DNA of 64,000 nucleotides, taken from Pectinophora gossypiella. Lineage: Eukaryota > Arthropoda > Insecta > Lepidoptera > Gelechiidae. The stretch is from the NCBI RefSeq assembly GCF_024362695.1, contig NC_065414.1, positions 3,489,501 through 3,553,500 on the forward strand, given 5' to 3'. Positions within the stretch are counted from its first letter, which is position 1. Every line of letters starts with the position of its first letter. Made by a program: the position numbers and the translations under genes. Below the pieces are notes generated by a model. It was not told the origin of the DNA and did no database searches. It saw nothing but the letters and a program-made list of their open reading frames with translations. This document shows, in pieces, positions 21,864 through 32,838 of the stretch.

Positions 21864-23843
21864 ATGGGGAAATGTGTTGTGCCTGGGTGTAATAATGCAG
21901 GACATCATGCACTACCGAAAAATATTAATCAGAGAGAACTTTGGTTGAAAGCAATGAAGTTTGAAGGTCAGGTTAAAAACACGATTAAAAAATCAGTGTG
22001 TACACAACATTTCAAGGATTCTGACTACATGGACGCAGAAATAGATCTTCCGAGTAAGTAGTTTCTATGCCTATTGATATTCAAGTTTCCTGTAGTCTTG
22101 GTTTTTTTACGCACGGCGACTAGACTACCTTCGAATCATACCTACTACACAACCTTTGCGACAATAACGATTAGCCAGACTCACTCTGTCTGTCATCAGG
22201 AGGACATTGGCAAGTAAGGTTTACTTAGGCCTCGAAGAGAGTAGTAGATCCCTGGGCCCTTAGCCCTGGAGGTTATGCACTAATTAATGTAATAATTGTC
22301 CAATTAAAGAGTAAAATTATTCATTCATAATTTTCAGATATGCAGAGGAGGCGTTTAAAGAAACATGCAGTGCCATCAGTTTTTCCATGGTCCAAAGCCC
22401 CACTGACAGAAACAAGTCCATTTATCTATGAACATAAAACAATACATGACATTATGAACTCAGACTCTCAAAAGAAAAATATAGAAACCAAAGATCCTTT
22501 ACCTAGAAATGATGATAATATTTCTAAAATAAAGTCGTCCAAAATACAATCATCAGAAGTACCGAAATCATCATGGTCTGATTTGAAAATGAAATGTGAA
22601 CCAGAATTTTCTTTTAATGTATCTGGAGTTAAAAGTACATATGTATTTCAAAGTAAGTAGGCAATATAAATTATTATAATATTAAACCATGTTAGGTAAC
22701 ATAATATATAAATAATACTGACAGTGAAAGTTTTCCCTCGATGATTTTGTTATTGTATTTTTTCTTACAGATATTCCTTCAAAATACATGCCAGAACTAC
22801 CTGGTCTTATGACTGATCCTGTCAAAAATACTCCCATTCAACAAGACCCAGACCCACTAAGTGTACAAGAGATAGACAATCAAGAGAGTACTGAAATTGA
22901 TATGGATGTTGCAAATAGTATTGACATATCTGAATTTGTAGAAGTAAAGCAAGAAGAAGACAGTTCTGATAACATAGAAAATAATGCTACTACAGTCACA
23001 AGAATTTGTCCCACTTGTGGAGAGCTACCCTTTTATAGTGTACATTATTATAAAAACGAGGCCAATGGAGTTAATTTTTACACAGGGCTTGAAAACTTTG
23101 ATAAACTTATGTTTGTGTTTATGAGTTTAGGGAATGGTGTAAACAACTTAAATTATATTTACGAGCAACCTCCAGTTCATCTTGACCCATTAGAACAATT
23201 CTGTATGGTATTATTGATTCTTAAAAGACATAGAGAATTTGAAGATGTCGCAATGACACATAAGACATCTGTGAAACAAGTGACAAATATTTTTATCACG
23301 TGGATAAAATTTATGGCCTTACAATGGCGAACTATTGATTTGATGCCATTAGAATTTAATGATACGTATCCTCATAATGGAATGCAAATAGATGCATCAG
23401 ACTCTTCTATTAATACCCCTTGCCAACCAATAACCCAGGAAATAACATTTTCGACATACAATAATGGACATATAAAACTCCTGATAGGCGTTACACTCAG
23501 CGGCCTTATTACTGACATTTCGCCATGTTATGGCGAAAAGGAGTCAAATGAACAGAATATTATTTTATCCAATAAGGTCAGAGCAGATATGCCAGAACCT
23601 AAGCTAAATAAGGACAACCAGGTTAGCCCCAAACCAAGTACAAAACATAAAATCCGTAAAAGAGGGAAAAAGAGTGCCAACAAAAATGTACATGTTGAAC
23701 GTGTTATTGGCATGTTAAAGACATACAAAATCTTAACTGAGGCAATGAACGAAACTGAAAAATTACTTTCTAGTGATATCGCTTTTGTAGTGGCCATGTT
23801 GGTAAATTTTAGATCTAATAATAAAAATAATAATAATGCTTAG
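21864..23843 (+). CDS. THAP zinc finger / Harbinger-type transposase-derived protein
   Basis: The exons are 21864-22053, 22338-22652 and 22771-23843. They are joined with phase 1 at CCGA|GTAAGT, TTTCAG|ATATG, CAAA|GTAAGT and TTACAG|ATATT, giving 525 aa. Residues 1-90 form a THAP finger: C4, C9, C46, H49, Trp27 and the AVPSVF box. Residues 175-245 are acidic. A CPTC pair is near 250, a helix-turn-helix transposase region spans about 270-355, and a DDE_Tnp_4-like domain follows. The first acidic position is present (QIDASDSS, D376) and so is the Glu (HVERVIGMLKTYKIL, about 478). The block carrying the usual second Asp (ADRGF) is absent and replaced by a basic linker. This combination is known from ISL2EU-type transposons. 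The intact frame with lost catalysis suggests domestication, probably as a DNA-binding nuclear protein. Confidence 0.85.
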
Positions 23844-23901
23844 AAAATTATGTAAATTGAAAATAGAATTATAACTAGTAATGCTAGACATTAATATAAA
23901 C

Positions 23902-24309
23902 TAGAGATGGGCCGAGTACTCGTTTGATACTCGGTACTCTGCGTACTCGGCGGGTTTTTTGATACTCGTACTCGGCCGAATAACTCGGTTATTTGATAAC
24001 GAGTATACAGCCACTGGTAAATAACAAACTTTTTCAATTATTTTTTTACTATGACGCGCAACGTGATGTGTTTGTTTGCAAACAATCAAGTGACTAGTAG
24101 TTGAAAGGCGTGGGCGAGGTGAGGGGTGTATCAACGCGAGCCGACCGCGACATCTTGACTGGCGCAAACCTATTTGTACTTGTTTACGCGCGCGACATGC
24201 GAATTTGATTGAACCGAGTTACTCGGCCGAGTACTCAGTTGAAAAAAAATTGAGCCGAGTAAAACTCGGTACTCGTTACTCGGCAAAAGTGTTACTCGGC
24301 GCATCTCTA
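23902..24309. mobile_element. hAT-like non-autonomous element built of ACTCGG repeats
   Basis: The ends TAGAGATGGGCCGAG and CTCGGCGCATCTCTA are imperfect inverted repeats. The flanks ATATAAAC (23894-23901) and ATATAACC (24310-24317) form a 7-of-8 match to an 8-bp duplication, as hAT elements make. Both halves are packed with ACTCGG/CCGAGT words. It lies 58 bp after the THAP stop and could fall in that gene's 3' UTR. Confidence 0.75.
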
Positions 24310-24344
24310 ATATAACCTGATGTAATGATTATATTACTAATGTA

Positions 24345-24465
24345 ACATAGTCATCACATGAGTCATGTCAAGGGCCTTTGGTGGCTAAATAATAACCCTG
24401 ACACCAGGGTTGATGAGCTTGGTGATCCACCTCACAACCCACACAATACAAGAATGTTTGTATAA
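24345..24465 (+). repeat. SINE family B, 3' fragment
   Basis: It contains GGGCCTTTGGTGGCTAAATA, AACCCTGACACCAGGGTTGA and CCACCTCACAACCCACAC, the 3' body of the family seen whole at 38766. The head is absent. Confidence 0.75.
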
Positions 24466-25030
24466 AGATATATGTATATATACATCTACAAAAATTCTGT
24501 GTGATTTTCAAGTAATGTGGCTTGGAAAATCTTTCATTGACAATGACAATTTAGTAATAGGTATTTTAATTATTTTTTAAGTAAATAAATGGATAAAAAG
24601 ACTTTGTCACAGATATTGCATTTATTTTATTTTTTATACTATAGCACGCTAACATCATTACATTACACTACGTAATTCAATAAATTACATGATTTAAACA
24701 ACTAATGTATTATATATATATGATATGCTTTAAGAGTCACTAAATAGGCGTAAGTGGTTTTTATTCAAAAGAGAATAATAAGGTAAATTACTTAATTAAA
24801 GATGTTTTGTTTATTACTAGCAAGTAAGCATATTAATAATAATTATCTACAGCATGAATACCTAGTATGATTAATATTTCTTTATGTATTTATTTACAAA
24901 ATAAGATATCTTATTGTTAGATAGGTGGTGCCTACAATATTTTGACTAGAACTAATCACTAGATTGATATAGCATTTGCTTAAATTGAATTGAATTCAAA
25001 GATTGCTTTCATAAAAATAGTACATCGTTT
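24466..25030. other. AT-rich spacer
   Basis: I see no gene or repeat I can name. A TAAATAAATGG at about 24580 could be a polyadenylation signal for the THAP gene. Confidence 0.4.
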
Positions 25031-25051
25031 CTAATGAAGGACATTCCTGGC

Positions 25052-25198
25052 TCATCATCATCATCATCAATTTAAGAGCCACGCTCTTGTCGGTGCAGCA
25101 TTTCCATGCTTCTTTTTTAGGGAAAAAAATAAGGCAGTGGTTTCCCTCTTGCCTTCCGCCGCGCAGTACTCTGACGCAAGTGGGATGGCGCCCAGAAT
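25052..25198 (-). mobile_element. Retroposon fragment with ACATTCCTGGCT duplication
   Basis: It starts with TCATCATCATCATC and runs through TTAAGAGCCACGCTCTTGTC and GTGGGATGGCGCCCAGAAT. ACATTCCTGGCT occurs on both sides. It interrupts a repeat that is also seen at 34410 (ACGTTCACCAAAAACA and AGATTTAACGTGATAATTAC). The same fragment type recurs at 49703-49860. Confidence 0.65.
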
Positions 25199-25302
25199 AC
25201 ATTCCTGGCTACGTTCCCCAAAAACAACATGGCGTTGTACAGATTTAACGTGATAATTACCTATTATCTTATTGCCCGGATACAATATAATGGCAGAGGC
25301 AT

Positions 25303-25533
25303 ATACAGGGTGTTAGTGACATCGTAACGAAAACTTTGAGGGGTGGTTCAGGCCATGATTCTGAGTTGATATCAAGTAGAAATTTCCGTCGCAAAAGTAT
25401 GGATTGGAAAATAATTAAAAAGAAAAGAAAAAAATTCATGAATTTTTTGACACGAAATTCCACTTGATATCAACTCAGAATCATGGTCTGAACCATCCCC
25501 CTCAGTATTCGTTACGGTGTCACTAACACCCAT
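25303..25533. mobile_element. Palindromic MITE, tandem copy 1
   Basis: The ends CAGGGTGTTAGTGACATCGT and the inverted TGTCACTAACACCC bracket two inverted arms. The arms contain TCTGAGTTGATATCAAGT and its complement around an AAAGAAAAGAAA centre. It is a nearly complete hairpin. Confidence 0.75.
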
Positions 25534-25562
25534 ACCTACTTATATGGCTACCGTATGTACTT

Positions 25563-25796
25563 GTACGGGGTGTAAGTGTCATCGTAACGAATACTGAGAG
25601 GGATGATTCATCTGATTATTCTGAGTTAATATCAAGTGGAATTTTCCATCGCAAAAGTATAGAATTGAAAATAATTTTAAAAAACTAAAAAAAAATCATG
25701 AATTTTGCGACGGAAAATTCCACTTGATTTTAACTCAGAATCATGGTCTGAAACAACCCCCTCAGTATTCGTTACGATGTCACTAACACCCAGTAT
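25563..25796. mobile_element. Palindromic MITE, tandem copy 2
   Basis: The structure is the same as in the neighbour only 30 bp away, with diverged arms (GAGTTAATATCAAGTGGAAT and its complement). A broken third copy lies at about 45190-45275 (TACAGGATGTTAATGCCACG). Confidence 0.75.
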
Positions 25797-26201
25797 AAAA
25801 ATAATTGTTACTTGATATTTGGATCTGATATGATATAGAATTATGTTCTTCTCCTTTGCGAGTCGATGGCATTCGATAGTAAATTTACATTGGATCATCG
25901 CCATCGTGGTGAAAAAATCGGCCAGTCTGCGTTACCGACTAAACCGTCCGCAGACTGTTACCAGGATGCGCCGGGCGCGAGAAAACTTCTTAGAATTATG
26001 TTGCTGCCTATTTTGCTTCTCTTTATTCTGATCAGAATAATAATGGGTGGTTTTGAGAACGTAGCCTGGAAAGTCCTTCATTCTATAAAAAATAAACAAA
26101 GAAAATAAACAAGTGAGGCAAGACAGCTGAACAAAAAATATTGAGGACATTTTTAAACAATTATGGTAACACCGAAAACTAAAGCGATCGTATCGCCCTC
26201 T

Positions 26202-26496
26202 CATCATCACCAGCCCTTTAACGTCCCCACTGCTGGGGCACGGGCCTTCCCTGTGGATGGATAGGGAGATCGGGCCTTAAACCATCACGCGGGCCCAGCG
26301 CGGATTGATGGATATTAACGACTGCTGATGCAGCCGGGACCAACGGCTTAACGTGCCTTCCGAAGCACGGAGGAGCTCGAGATGAAAACTTTTTTTTTTG
26401 TGGTCACCCATCCTATGACCGGCCTTTGCGAAAGTTGCTTAACTTCAACAATCGCAGACCGAGCGCGTTTACCCCTGCGCCACCGAGCTCCTCAAT
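26202..26496 (-). mobile_element. SINE family A with TATCGCCCTCT duplication
   Basis: Full-length minus-strand copy: head GAGCTCGGTGGCGCAG, shared core, 3' TCCATCCACAGGGAAGGCCC and GATGATGA end. TATCGCCCTCT occurs on both sides (about 26191 and 26498). Confidence 0.9.
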
Positions 26497-26591
26497 TATC
26501 GCCCTCTATTGATATTATTTAGCACTAATTTTAAATTGTTATTGCTTTGTGCATACATTTATACTTATTATTATTTTATTAATTTATGACT

Positions 26592-26885
26592 CGAGGAGCT
26601 CGGTGGCGCAGCGGTTAACGCGCTCGGTCTGCGATTGTTGAAGTTAAGCGACTTTCGCAAAGGCCGGTCATAGGATGGGTGACCACAGAAAAAAAGTTTT
26701 TATCTCGAGCTCCTCCGTGCTTCGGAAGGCACGTTAAGCCGTTGGTCCCGGCTGCATTAGCAGTCGTTAATAACCACCAATCCGCACTGGGCCCGCGTGG
26801 TGGTTTAAGGCCCGATCTCCCTGTCCATCCATAGGGAAGGCCCGTGCCCCAGCAGTGGGGACATTAATGGGCTGGTGATGATGAT
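26592..26885 (+). mobile_element. SINE family A with AATTTATGACT duplication
   Basis: Full-length plus-strand copy from GAGGAGCTCGGTGGCGCAGC to TGGTGATGATGAT. It is flanked by AATTTATGACT at 26581-26591 and 26886-26896. It faces the preceding SINE head to head, 95 bp apart. Confidence 0.92.
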
Positions 26886-26907
26886 AATTTATGACTAGAA
26901 TTATGAT

Positions 26908-27003
26908 TGCTTTATTATAATGATAGTGGCTAATGTGGCGCTGGTGCCGGCGGTGGAAGCAGGGGTAGTGGAGCTACACAGGCGGCGCAGCCGTCGCGTT
27001 CTG
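26908..27003 (-). other. Candidate 3' terminal exon with polyadenylation signal
   Basis: On the minus strand a pyrimidine tract and TTTTCAG precede a GC-rich stretch. In one frame it reads NATAAPPV then TAG (27003-26977); another frame stays open for 22 residues to about 26935. An AATAAA follows near 26910. The composition stands out from the AT-rich surroundings and the strand matches fuss. It could be an alternative fuss 3' end or belong to an unknown gene; there is no homology support. Confidence 0.3.
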
Positions 27004-27546
27004 AAAAGCAAAAAGGTTTTATTTTAATAATTATAATATTTTTTAATAATTATAAGTCTATGAGTGAAAAACATACAGTAAAAGTTCACACTACCATTAT
27101 AGATGGCGATACGGCTCACCACCTATCACCTAAGTCTTAACAGAAACCTCGGTAAGGCGTGGATACTTAGTTCATCTTCAAGTTATGTACCTGTGAGTCC
27201 TCTGACTACCCCAATTGGGATATAATCGTCAGTTATTGTTATGTTATGTGGTATGTGTTATTGATACTAAGAAATAACCAAGAAATAAAAAGTATTCTGT
27301 ATTTTGTGTCCATTGTGCTCAATAAAGTATTTTATCTATCTATTTTCACAACAAAGCATCACGTCTGTTTCCCCGAAGGGGTAGACAGAACTGTATAATA
27401 TCACCCTCAGAACTGCTCTCTCATGGATTTTCACATAGATATTTTATATATTTTAGTGACATAATATTTTATTACAGTCATAATCATGACTCATAATAAA
27501 GAAGAGACTTGTAAAGTGTGCAATACATTGTTTTATTATTAGTATG

Positions 27547-27834
27547 ACCTCGGTGGCGCAGCGGTAAACGCGCTCGGTCTGCGATTGTTGAAGTTAAGCA
27601 ACTTTCCCAAAGGTCGGTCATAGGATGGGTGACCACAAAAAAAGTTTTCATCTCGAGCTCCTCCGTGTTTCGGAAGGCACGTTAAGCCGTTGGTCCCGGC
27701 TGCATTAGCAGTCGTTAATAACCATCAATCCGCACTGGGCCCGCGTGATGGTTTAAGGTCCGATCTCCCTATCCATCCATAGGGAAGGCCCGTGCCCCAG
27801 CAGTGGGGACGTTAATGGGCTGATCATGATGATG
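27547..27834 (+). mobile_element. SINE family A, third full copy
   Basis: It runs from CTCGGTGGCGCAGCGGTAAA through the shared core to GGGCTGATCATGATGATGAT. It sits in an ATT-repeat tract that obscures the duplication. Confidence 0.9.
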
Positions 27835-27849
27835 ATTATTATTATTATG

Positions 27850-29080
27850 AGTCTGCTTGTTACTTATAATAGAAATTTGGATAGAGAGTAGATCTTTCTT
27901 GAGTGTGGCGCGATTTTCTTTCAGTTTTATAAATAAGTTTACGCAATGCCAAATACTATGTTTGGTAAGTTTGGCATTTGATTATTCTCTGCAACAAAAT
28001 AAGACAACTTTATAACACTGATTCTCTTTACAACATACAAATTACAGAATACCCAAATACCTTACACTTTGATATGTAGCTTGTAAAGCGACTGCCGTTA
28101 TCGACCGACCGTTTCCAAGCACCAGAGTCTAATCCGCGCGTAATTGCGGCGACCTTTCCATCAGGCAATTAGTGTGCTTGTTACGATATTGGTGTAAATA
28201 TGTTCATACAATTAAATTCATCTCAATGAGGTGTTTCGAACTATTTCTCTCTGTTAGTTAGTAGTGTTTAGGTAAGAACAGTGTAATTACCTATGGCTTC
28301 TAATGGTAGACGTAAAGTGGAATAGGTGAAGTAAAAGTAAATCATTGTATTGAGTTTAGGTAGACAAGATATAAGGCAATGGGAATGCGAAATGAAGTTA
28401 TGGCTGACTCCTACAGTTCCGGCCAAGTAGTCGACCGTCTAAATATCGAGGAATCATAGCAGTGGACTCAGCCAAGTGGCAGACGTTTATATTCGTTTCT
28501 ATATCATCGTCTTTTTATATCTTCTATTAACGATACGATAATAAGATCTTCTATTGTGTGGATTGTGAGGAGGTCAAATCAGTTACTAAACATCAAAACG
28601 CGAAATTACTTACTATGGATTTTCTATGAAAAAGCAACCTGTGACGTCATAGAATAACGTGACAAAATATCGCAATTAGTTTATTACAGTTTATTATTTC
28701 ATTTTTAAGTTTTTTGTCACCTTTAGATCTGTCTTTATTTATCAGAGAGCAACACAAGAAAATGCCCAGGACCATAGACAGAATTTTATCGCGGTTACGC
28801 CGTTAACAGTTAGAACTTCTGATTTTTCAAACTTACACAAACACGTTTCGATAAAGTGGATAAAATAAAAAAATAGTAGGCAAAACAAAATAGGGTATTT
28901 GACTGGGTCGAAATTAAAATATAAAATGCTAATCTAGAAATATTTGCCAGTATAAGATGATCAAAAATCAATCTCATTTACTTGTCGATTTATTTTCGAA
29001 TTTTGTTTATGAATTAATTAACAATGAGTACGACGTTTGACCGCTTTTATTGATGACGTCAAAGGACAGCATTTCCATAC
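27850..29080. other. Mostly unique AT-rich DNA
   Basis: No gene is seen. The stretch 28566-28745 carries the repeated block TCAAAACGCGAAATTACT / GAAAAAGCAACCTGTGACGT / ATCTGTCTTTATTTA, also present at 40886-41050, 58480-58735 and 61080-61285. Confidence 0.5.
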
Positions 29081-29086
29081 TTCTTC

Positions 29087-29270
29087 TTAAACTGCCATGC
29101 GGGCGTCGGTGACCACCACCGCAAAGTCTTCCCTATTCTGAGCCAGTCTGGAGAGCGCGGCTGCGTCCCTATCTTCAGTCCATTTCTTAATATTATCCAG
29201 CCAATCTATCCTCCTTCTACCCCTTCCCCGTTTCCCATCTATTTTCCCTTCAAAAATTTCCGTCAATATG
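29087..29270 (-). pseudogene. LINE (RTE-type) reverse transcriptase C-terminal relic
   Basis: The minus-strand frame reads ILTEIFEGKIDGKRGRGRRR, IDWLDNIKKWTEDRDAAALS and DFAVVVTDARMAV before TAA at 29089-29087. This basic GKRGRGR...WLDN tail is the usual end of RTE-like element proteins. The upstream part is broken. Confidence 0.8.
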
Positions 29271-29499
29271 CGGTATCTGGTGTGTCTATGTATGTGCCAA
29301 AAATATGCATTTTACAATGTGGCGTGTGTGTTTTTTCAATGTGGCTAAAACTTCCCTCTTCTTCCATTTCCATACAAACTCCATAGAAAACTTTCGTATT
29401 AATGTTTCGAAAAAAGTACCTCATTTGACTAGGGTATCAAGTAGCCTATTGTATGGGATCAAAATAGGATTAACGCCGAAGATGTGACAACATTATTTG

Positions 29500-29652
29500 T
29501 TACATACGATCATGCAAATAATGCACCGGCGGCCGCAAGTCGGGCAGCCTCCAGGGCTCCAGGCCTTCATCCCGCTCTACCTTGGGTACCAGGCCGCTCC
29601 AGGAGTCTTCAGGCCTGGGAGTCGCCGTCGCTCGGCACGGCCACGCGCATTG
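29500..29652 (-). CDS. Candidate distal 3' exon of fuss (50 codons plus stop)
   Basis: A strong acceptor (ATTTCCCCCACCAG) precedes a GC-rich open frame starting QCAWPCRATATPRPEDSW and ending LRPPVHYLHDRM then TAA at 29502-29500. It starts in phase 0, exactly what the last firm fuss exon (ending 44798) requires, and is on the same strand. An internal AAG|GTAGAG could act as a donor to the exon at 27003, also in phase 0. I do not recognise the sequence, and the intron would be 15.1 kb, so the link to fuss is inference. Confidence 0.4.
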   Translation of the reverse strand, partial: QCAWPCRATATPRPEDSWSGLVPKVERDEGLEPWRLPDLRPPVHYLHDRM

Positions 29653-29724
29653 CTGGTGGGGGAAATGGTATGGTTAAAAAATAATCAATAAGACAAGTAC
29701 TTTATCTAGTCAAGTTGTCCTATA

Positions 29725-29857
29725 CTTAAAGGTTGCCTGGAAGACATTGCTACTTAGCAATAAGGCCGCCTATTGTACTCATTCTATTTCTCTTTTGTTT
29801 TGTATTTTGTTTTTTCTTGTTTGTGCAATAAAGTATTTGTTATGTTATGTTGTCTTC
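29725..29857 (+). repeat. LINE 3' tail
   Basis: GGTTGCCTGGAAGACATTGC to TTTGTGCAATAAAGTATTTG with a TTATGTTATGTT tail; same family as 8798. Confidence 0.6.
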
Positions 29858-30099
29858 TGATTACTTATTGGTGTAAGTCCGGTACCAGGGCATAGAATAA
29901 GGAATAATACTTCGTATAGAACGGCAACTCTCCTCTCCCCACCAGTCGCTAAGCTAGGTTTACCCCACCCCCCTCGGGCTTACTTTAGTCTTTAATCGTA
30001 TGGCGTCAGACGTCACCCACACAGATGCGCGTGTACGTCAATGAGTAAGTAGTGTCTGGCTAAAACGAAGTTTTTTGTATGAAGTGTCCAGGTCTAGCC

Positions 30100-30290
30100 T
30101 CCGTGATCTAGTGGTTAGAGCGTTAGGCTCACGATCTGTAGGACCGGGTTCGATTCCCGATGGGGACATTGTGGAAATCACTTGGTGAGACTGTCCTTTG
30201 TTTAGTATAGACTTTGCAGGCTTGAACCGGGTGACCGTTTGAAGCAAGCTATTGACACACAGGACCATAGTCAAGTGACAATTAGTTATT
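30100..30290 (+). repeat. SINE family B head and part of body
   Basis: It has a tRNA-like 5' end: GCCTCCGTGATCTAGTGGTT with an A box, and GGGTTCGATTCCCGATGGGG with a B box. The following body diverges from the other copies. It cannot be a working tRNA gene: the anticodon arm is damaged and flanking family sequence continues. Confidence 0.7.
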
Positions 30291-30302
30291 AATTCACTAA
30301 CA

Positions 30303-30480
30303 CATCTGCCTCAACTATTATGATGGTGATACAGATCTCCATCTATCACGTTGATCTAACAGAATTTCAGACAACACGTTGAAGCTTGGGTATCTTCTAG
30401 GTAAGTTCATTTTGCAATGGATATACCTACCTCTGACAAGATCAATTGGGTATATACATACGAGCTTATGTTATAATCCC
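30303..30480 (+). repeat. RTE-type LINE 3' end fragment
   Basis: TATTATGATGGTGATACAGA, CACCACC-like motifs and TTGCAATGGATATACCTACC followed by CGAGCTTATGTTATA match the order at 6595 and 27090. No coding sequence remains. Confidence 0.4.
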
Positions 30481-30586
30481 TCTGTCAGTTTCGACATATC
30501 TGGAAATACACGCAGCCATAGAATAAGGAATACTAACGCAGTTTAACGCGTCCTGTAGTTTTTTTATTCGTACGAAAGTCAAGCAA

Positions 30587-30964
30587 TGGTGCTAATTTCT
30601 GTAAACACCATCTAATTTTATTTTAAGTTATATCTGTCATTTTCTTATCCGCCGAAAAGGAAAGGGACGGGTAATCGACAAGCATAAAATCTATAGAACA
30701 CACGTCAATTTTAAGCACAAATCTAAACCAACCGTCTAAAAATTTTACATCAGTCAATAACCCGACACAGTTAAGTAGACAGCACGTCAAACGGATTGCA
30801 TACCAGTGACGTACCTTTTTGATTCGCCCGGGTTATTCATTCATTTACTCATTCTTCCTAAAATTAAGAGCTGTGAATCATCCGTCCCTTTCCTTTTCGA
30901 CGGATATGAAAATGACGGATATAACTTAAAATAAAATTAGGCGGTGTCTGCCGGAATCGGGGCC
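30587..30964. mobile_element. MITE of the GGCCCCGATTCCTG family
   Basis: The termini TGGTGCTAATTTCTGTAAAC and GCCGGAATCGGGGCCA are inverted. The subterminal TTATCCGCCGAAAAGGAAAG and its complement-like CCTTTTCGACGGATATGAAA add about 80 bp of symmetry. Confidence 0.85.
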
Positions 30965-30969
30965 AGTGT

Positions 30970-31730
30970 ATCATTGATGTTATCCTGTAAAATCAAAATA
31001 CTCTTCGCGCCCATTTAAGCCAACAATTGCCTTTTAAAGCACAGTTCCGGGTAGCATTGTATTCTACCTATAGATAAACCGATTGTAATTTAAACCAAAA
31101 TCGTGGATAACATTGTAATATCGAGTGGTACCGTGATAACCCACCATGTTTACTTCGATTACCGGCACGAGTTCACGTATCTGATCGAACACGTTACGAC
31201 AATTACTTAAATAGCACCCACTATCACTTAACTAATAACTACCCGAATGCAGTGACGGTGATTTCAGTTGTGACGTTCAAACTTCCGAGCTGGATTGGGA
31301 ACAAAAATGCGTTAAGCCTCTAACACAGAACAAAAAGTCCAAGTATTTCGCATTGCATGCTGTCCGTCTGTGGAATTCTCTGAAAAACAGGACAACTTGC
31401 AGCCACTGTTCACCAAACCAAAGCCAGATGCTTAATAGGGTAGTTTCCAACGAATCAAATCAGTTACTTTTTACCAAACGTCAAAACACGAAATGCTGTT
31501 GCGTAGAATGCTGTTGTGCCTTTCTGTATCTTGTGCATTGTGCTCAGTAAAGTATTATTATCTATCTATTAGATACCCACACGTTAACTTTGAGAACCAT
31601 TGACTGTATTCCGTTCTGATAATGATGCAACAAAGCTCGCAGTAATTATTGTTGTTTGATTTAAAAGCAATTGAGCTTCATTCACGTACCTATGAAGTTT
31701 AGAGGTGGCGTGATAACTTAATAATATTTT
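30970..31730. other. Unique-looking spacer with a LINE tail and MITE fragment
   Basis: A 58-bp MITE fragment (TAGTTTCCAACGAATCAAAT onward) at 31440-31493 runs straight into a TATCTATCTATT-ended LINE tail at about 31563. No gene is visible. Confidence 0.45.
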
Positions 31731-31734
31731 AAAG

Positions 31735-31910
31735 ACTCAAACATATCTTTAATCAGTGGATAACATAGTTACGCTTAGAACTATTAATATTTATATACAT
31801 ATATAAGTATCTTTTGTCGAACGTCTCATCCGCCTAATACTGCTGCAGCTTCTCAACCTGTATAGCTAAGGAAAAGTAGCTACAAGAAAAACCTTGGCAT
31901 ACAGCTCTAA
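31735..31910 (-). repeat. LINE 3' end, second family (degenerate)
   Basis: It contains AACGTCTCATCCGCCTAATA, GCTGCAGCTTCTCAACCTGT and AAGAAAAACCTTGGCA, the same order as at 34518 and 51983. Confidence 0.65.
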
Positions 31911-32110
31911 AATTAATTACCTACATAATATTCGAATCGAAAAACGCAGATCAATATACAGGACATGTTGAAAACAGATGATGTTTGCAGGGGACTTATT
32001 TTAATTCAACCATCAATCCGGGATAGTCCTGTATTGAGGTTGGATATGTTCGCAAATTATTTTAAATTAATTTGCAAAAACTTTTTTAACACTACATTTT
32101 AGGGCGTTGT

Positions 32111-32438
32111 GAGTCGTGGTAGCCCAGTTGGTAACGCTTGCCCCTCACTTTGAGGTCGAAGGTTCGAATCCAGCAAAGGCCTAAACCAATGATTGTCGAA
32201 TTTGTTTTCGATTTCATGTTTGGATCATAAATGATTATCACGTGCTCAGCGGTGAGAGGAAAACATCGTGAGGAAACCCACATTCCTGAGACGTAACCTG
32301 TACCTATTGGACTGGTTTTCCCTTCGCGGGTGGGTAGGTCAGACAGGCGGTCGCTTCTGTAAAAAATCGGACCTGTCAAATCTTCAGGTTAGGTAAGCGG
32401 ACTCTGTGAGAAACGGGATAATGCTAGGGGGATGATGA
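32111..32438 (+). mobile_element. SINE family C with 16-bp target duplication
   Basis: tRNA-like head GTGGTAGCCCAGTTGGTAAC and GGTTCGAATCCAGC, then the body TTATCACGTGCTCAGCGGTG, and a GGATGATGA end. CATTTTAGGGCGTTGT is present at both edges (about 32095-32110 and 32439-32454). Confidence 0.92.
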
Positions 32439-32838
32439 CATTTTAGGGCGTTGTCCTTTCCAGTAGAGAAATAGAACACAATTATATTCAAACTTTTGTT
32501 ATCTATTTTAGGTAATGCGTAAAATGATTATCAAACAAAATACAAAATAATTACCCAATAATTTAAAATAAAAATGTCAGTTCTAAATATCGTTCAAACC
32601 ACGGGCCAGCCGCGCTCATAAACTATTCATCGAGGTTCCGTACAATTATTTACGTAATGCCGCGCCGAACTTGGCTGTGTTTCATTAAATAATAACTGCT
32701 CGATTGACATACTCGTAACCACGCGAACTCTAGTGTAGATAATATTCAAGTATAATGGCTATACCAATTTTGTTTGTAACTAAAAGGTATGGAAAATAAA
32801 CGTGTTATTGACAACTTCGTCCTAAAAGCCCGGCCAGG

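Noticed and set aside
29484..29691. Plus-strand frames of 60-66 codons in a GC-rich patch
   Set aside because: There is no plausible plus-strand acceptor. The minus strand has a strong pyrimidine tract and AG, and the open frame there fits a fuss exon better.
30100..30175. tRNA-like sequence with A and B boxes (also at 32111, 32839, 36152, 38766, 40439 and inverted at 47379)
   Set aside because: Each continues into a repeated SINE body, usually with target duplications, and the anticodon arms do not fold cleanly. These are SINE heads, not tRNA genes.
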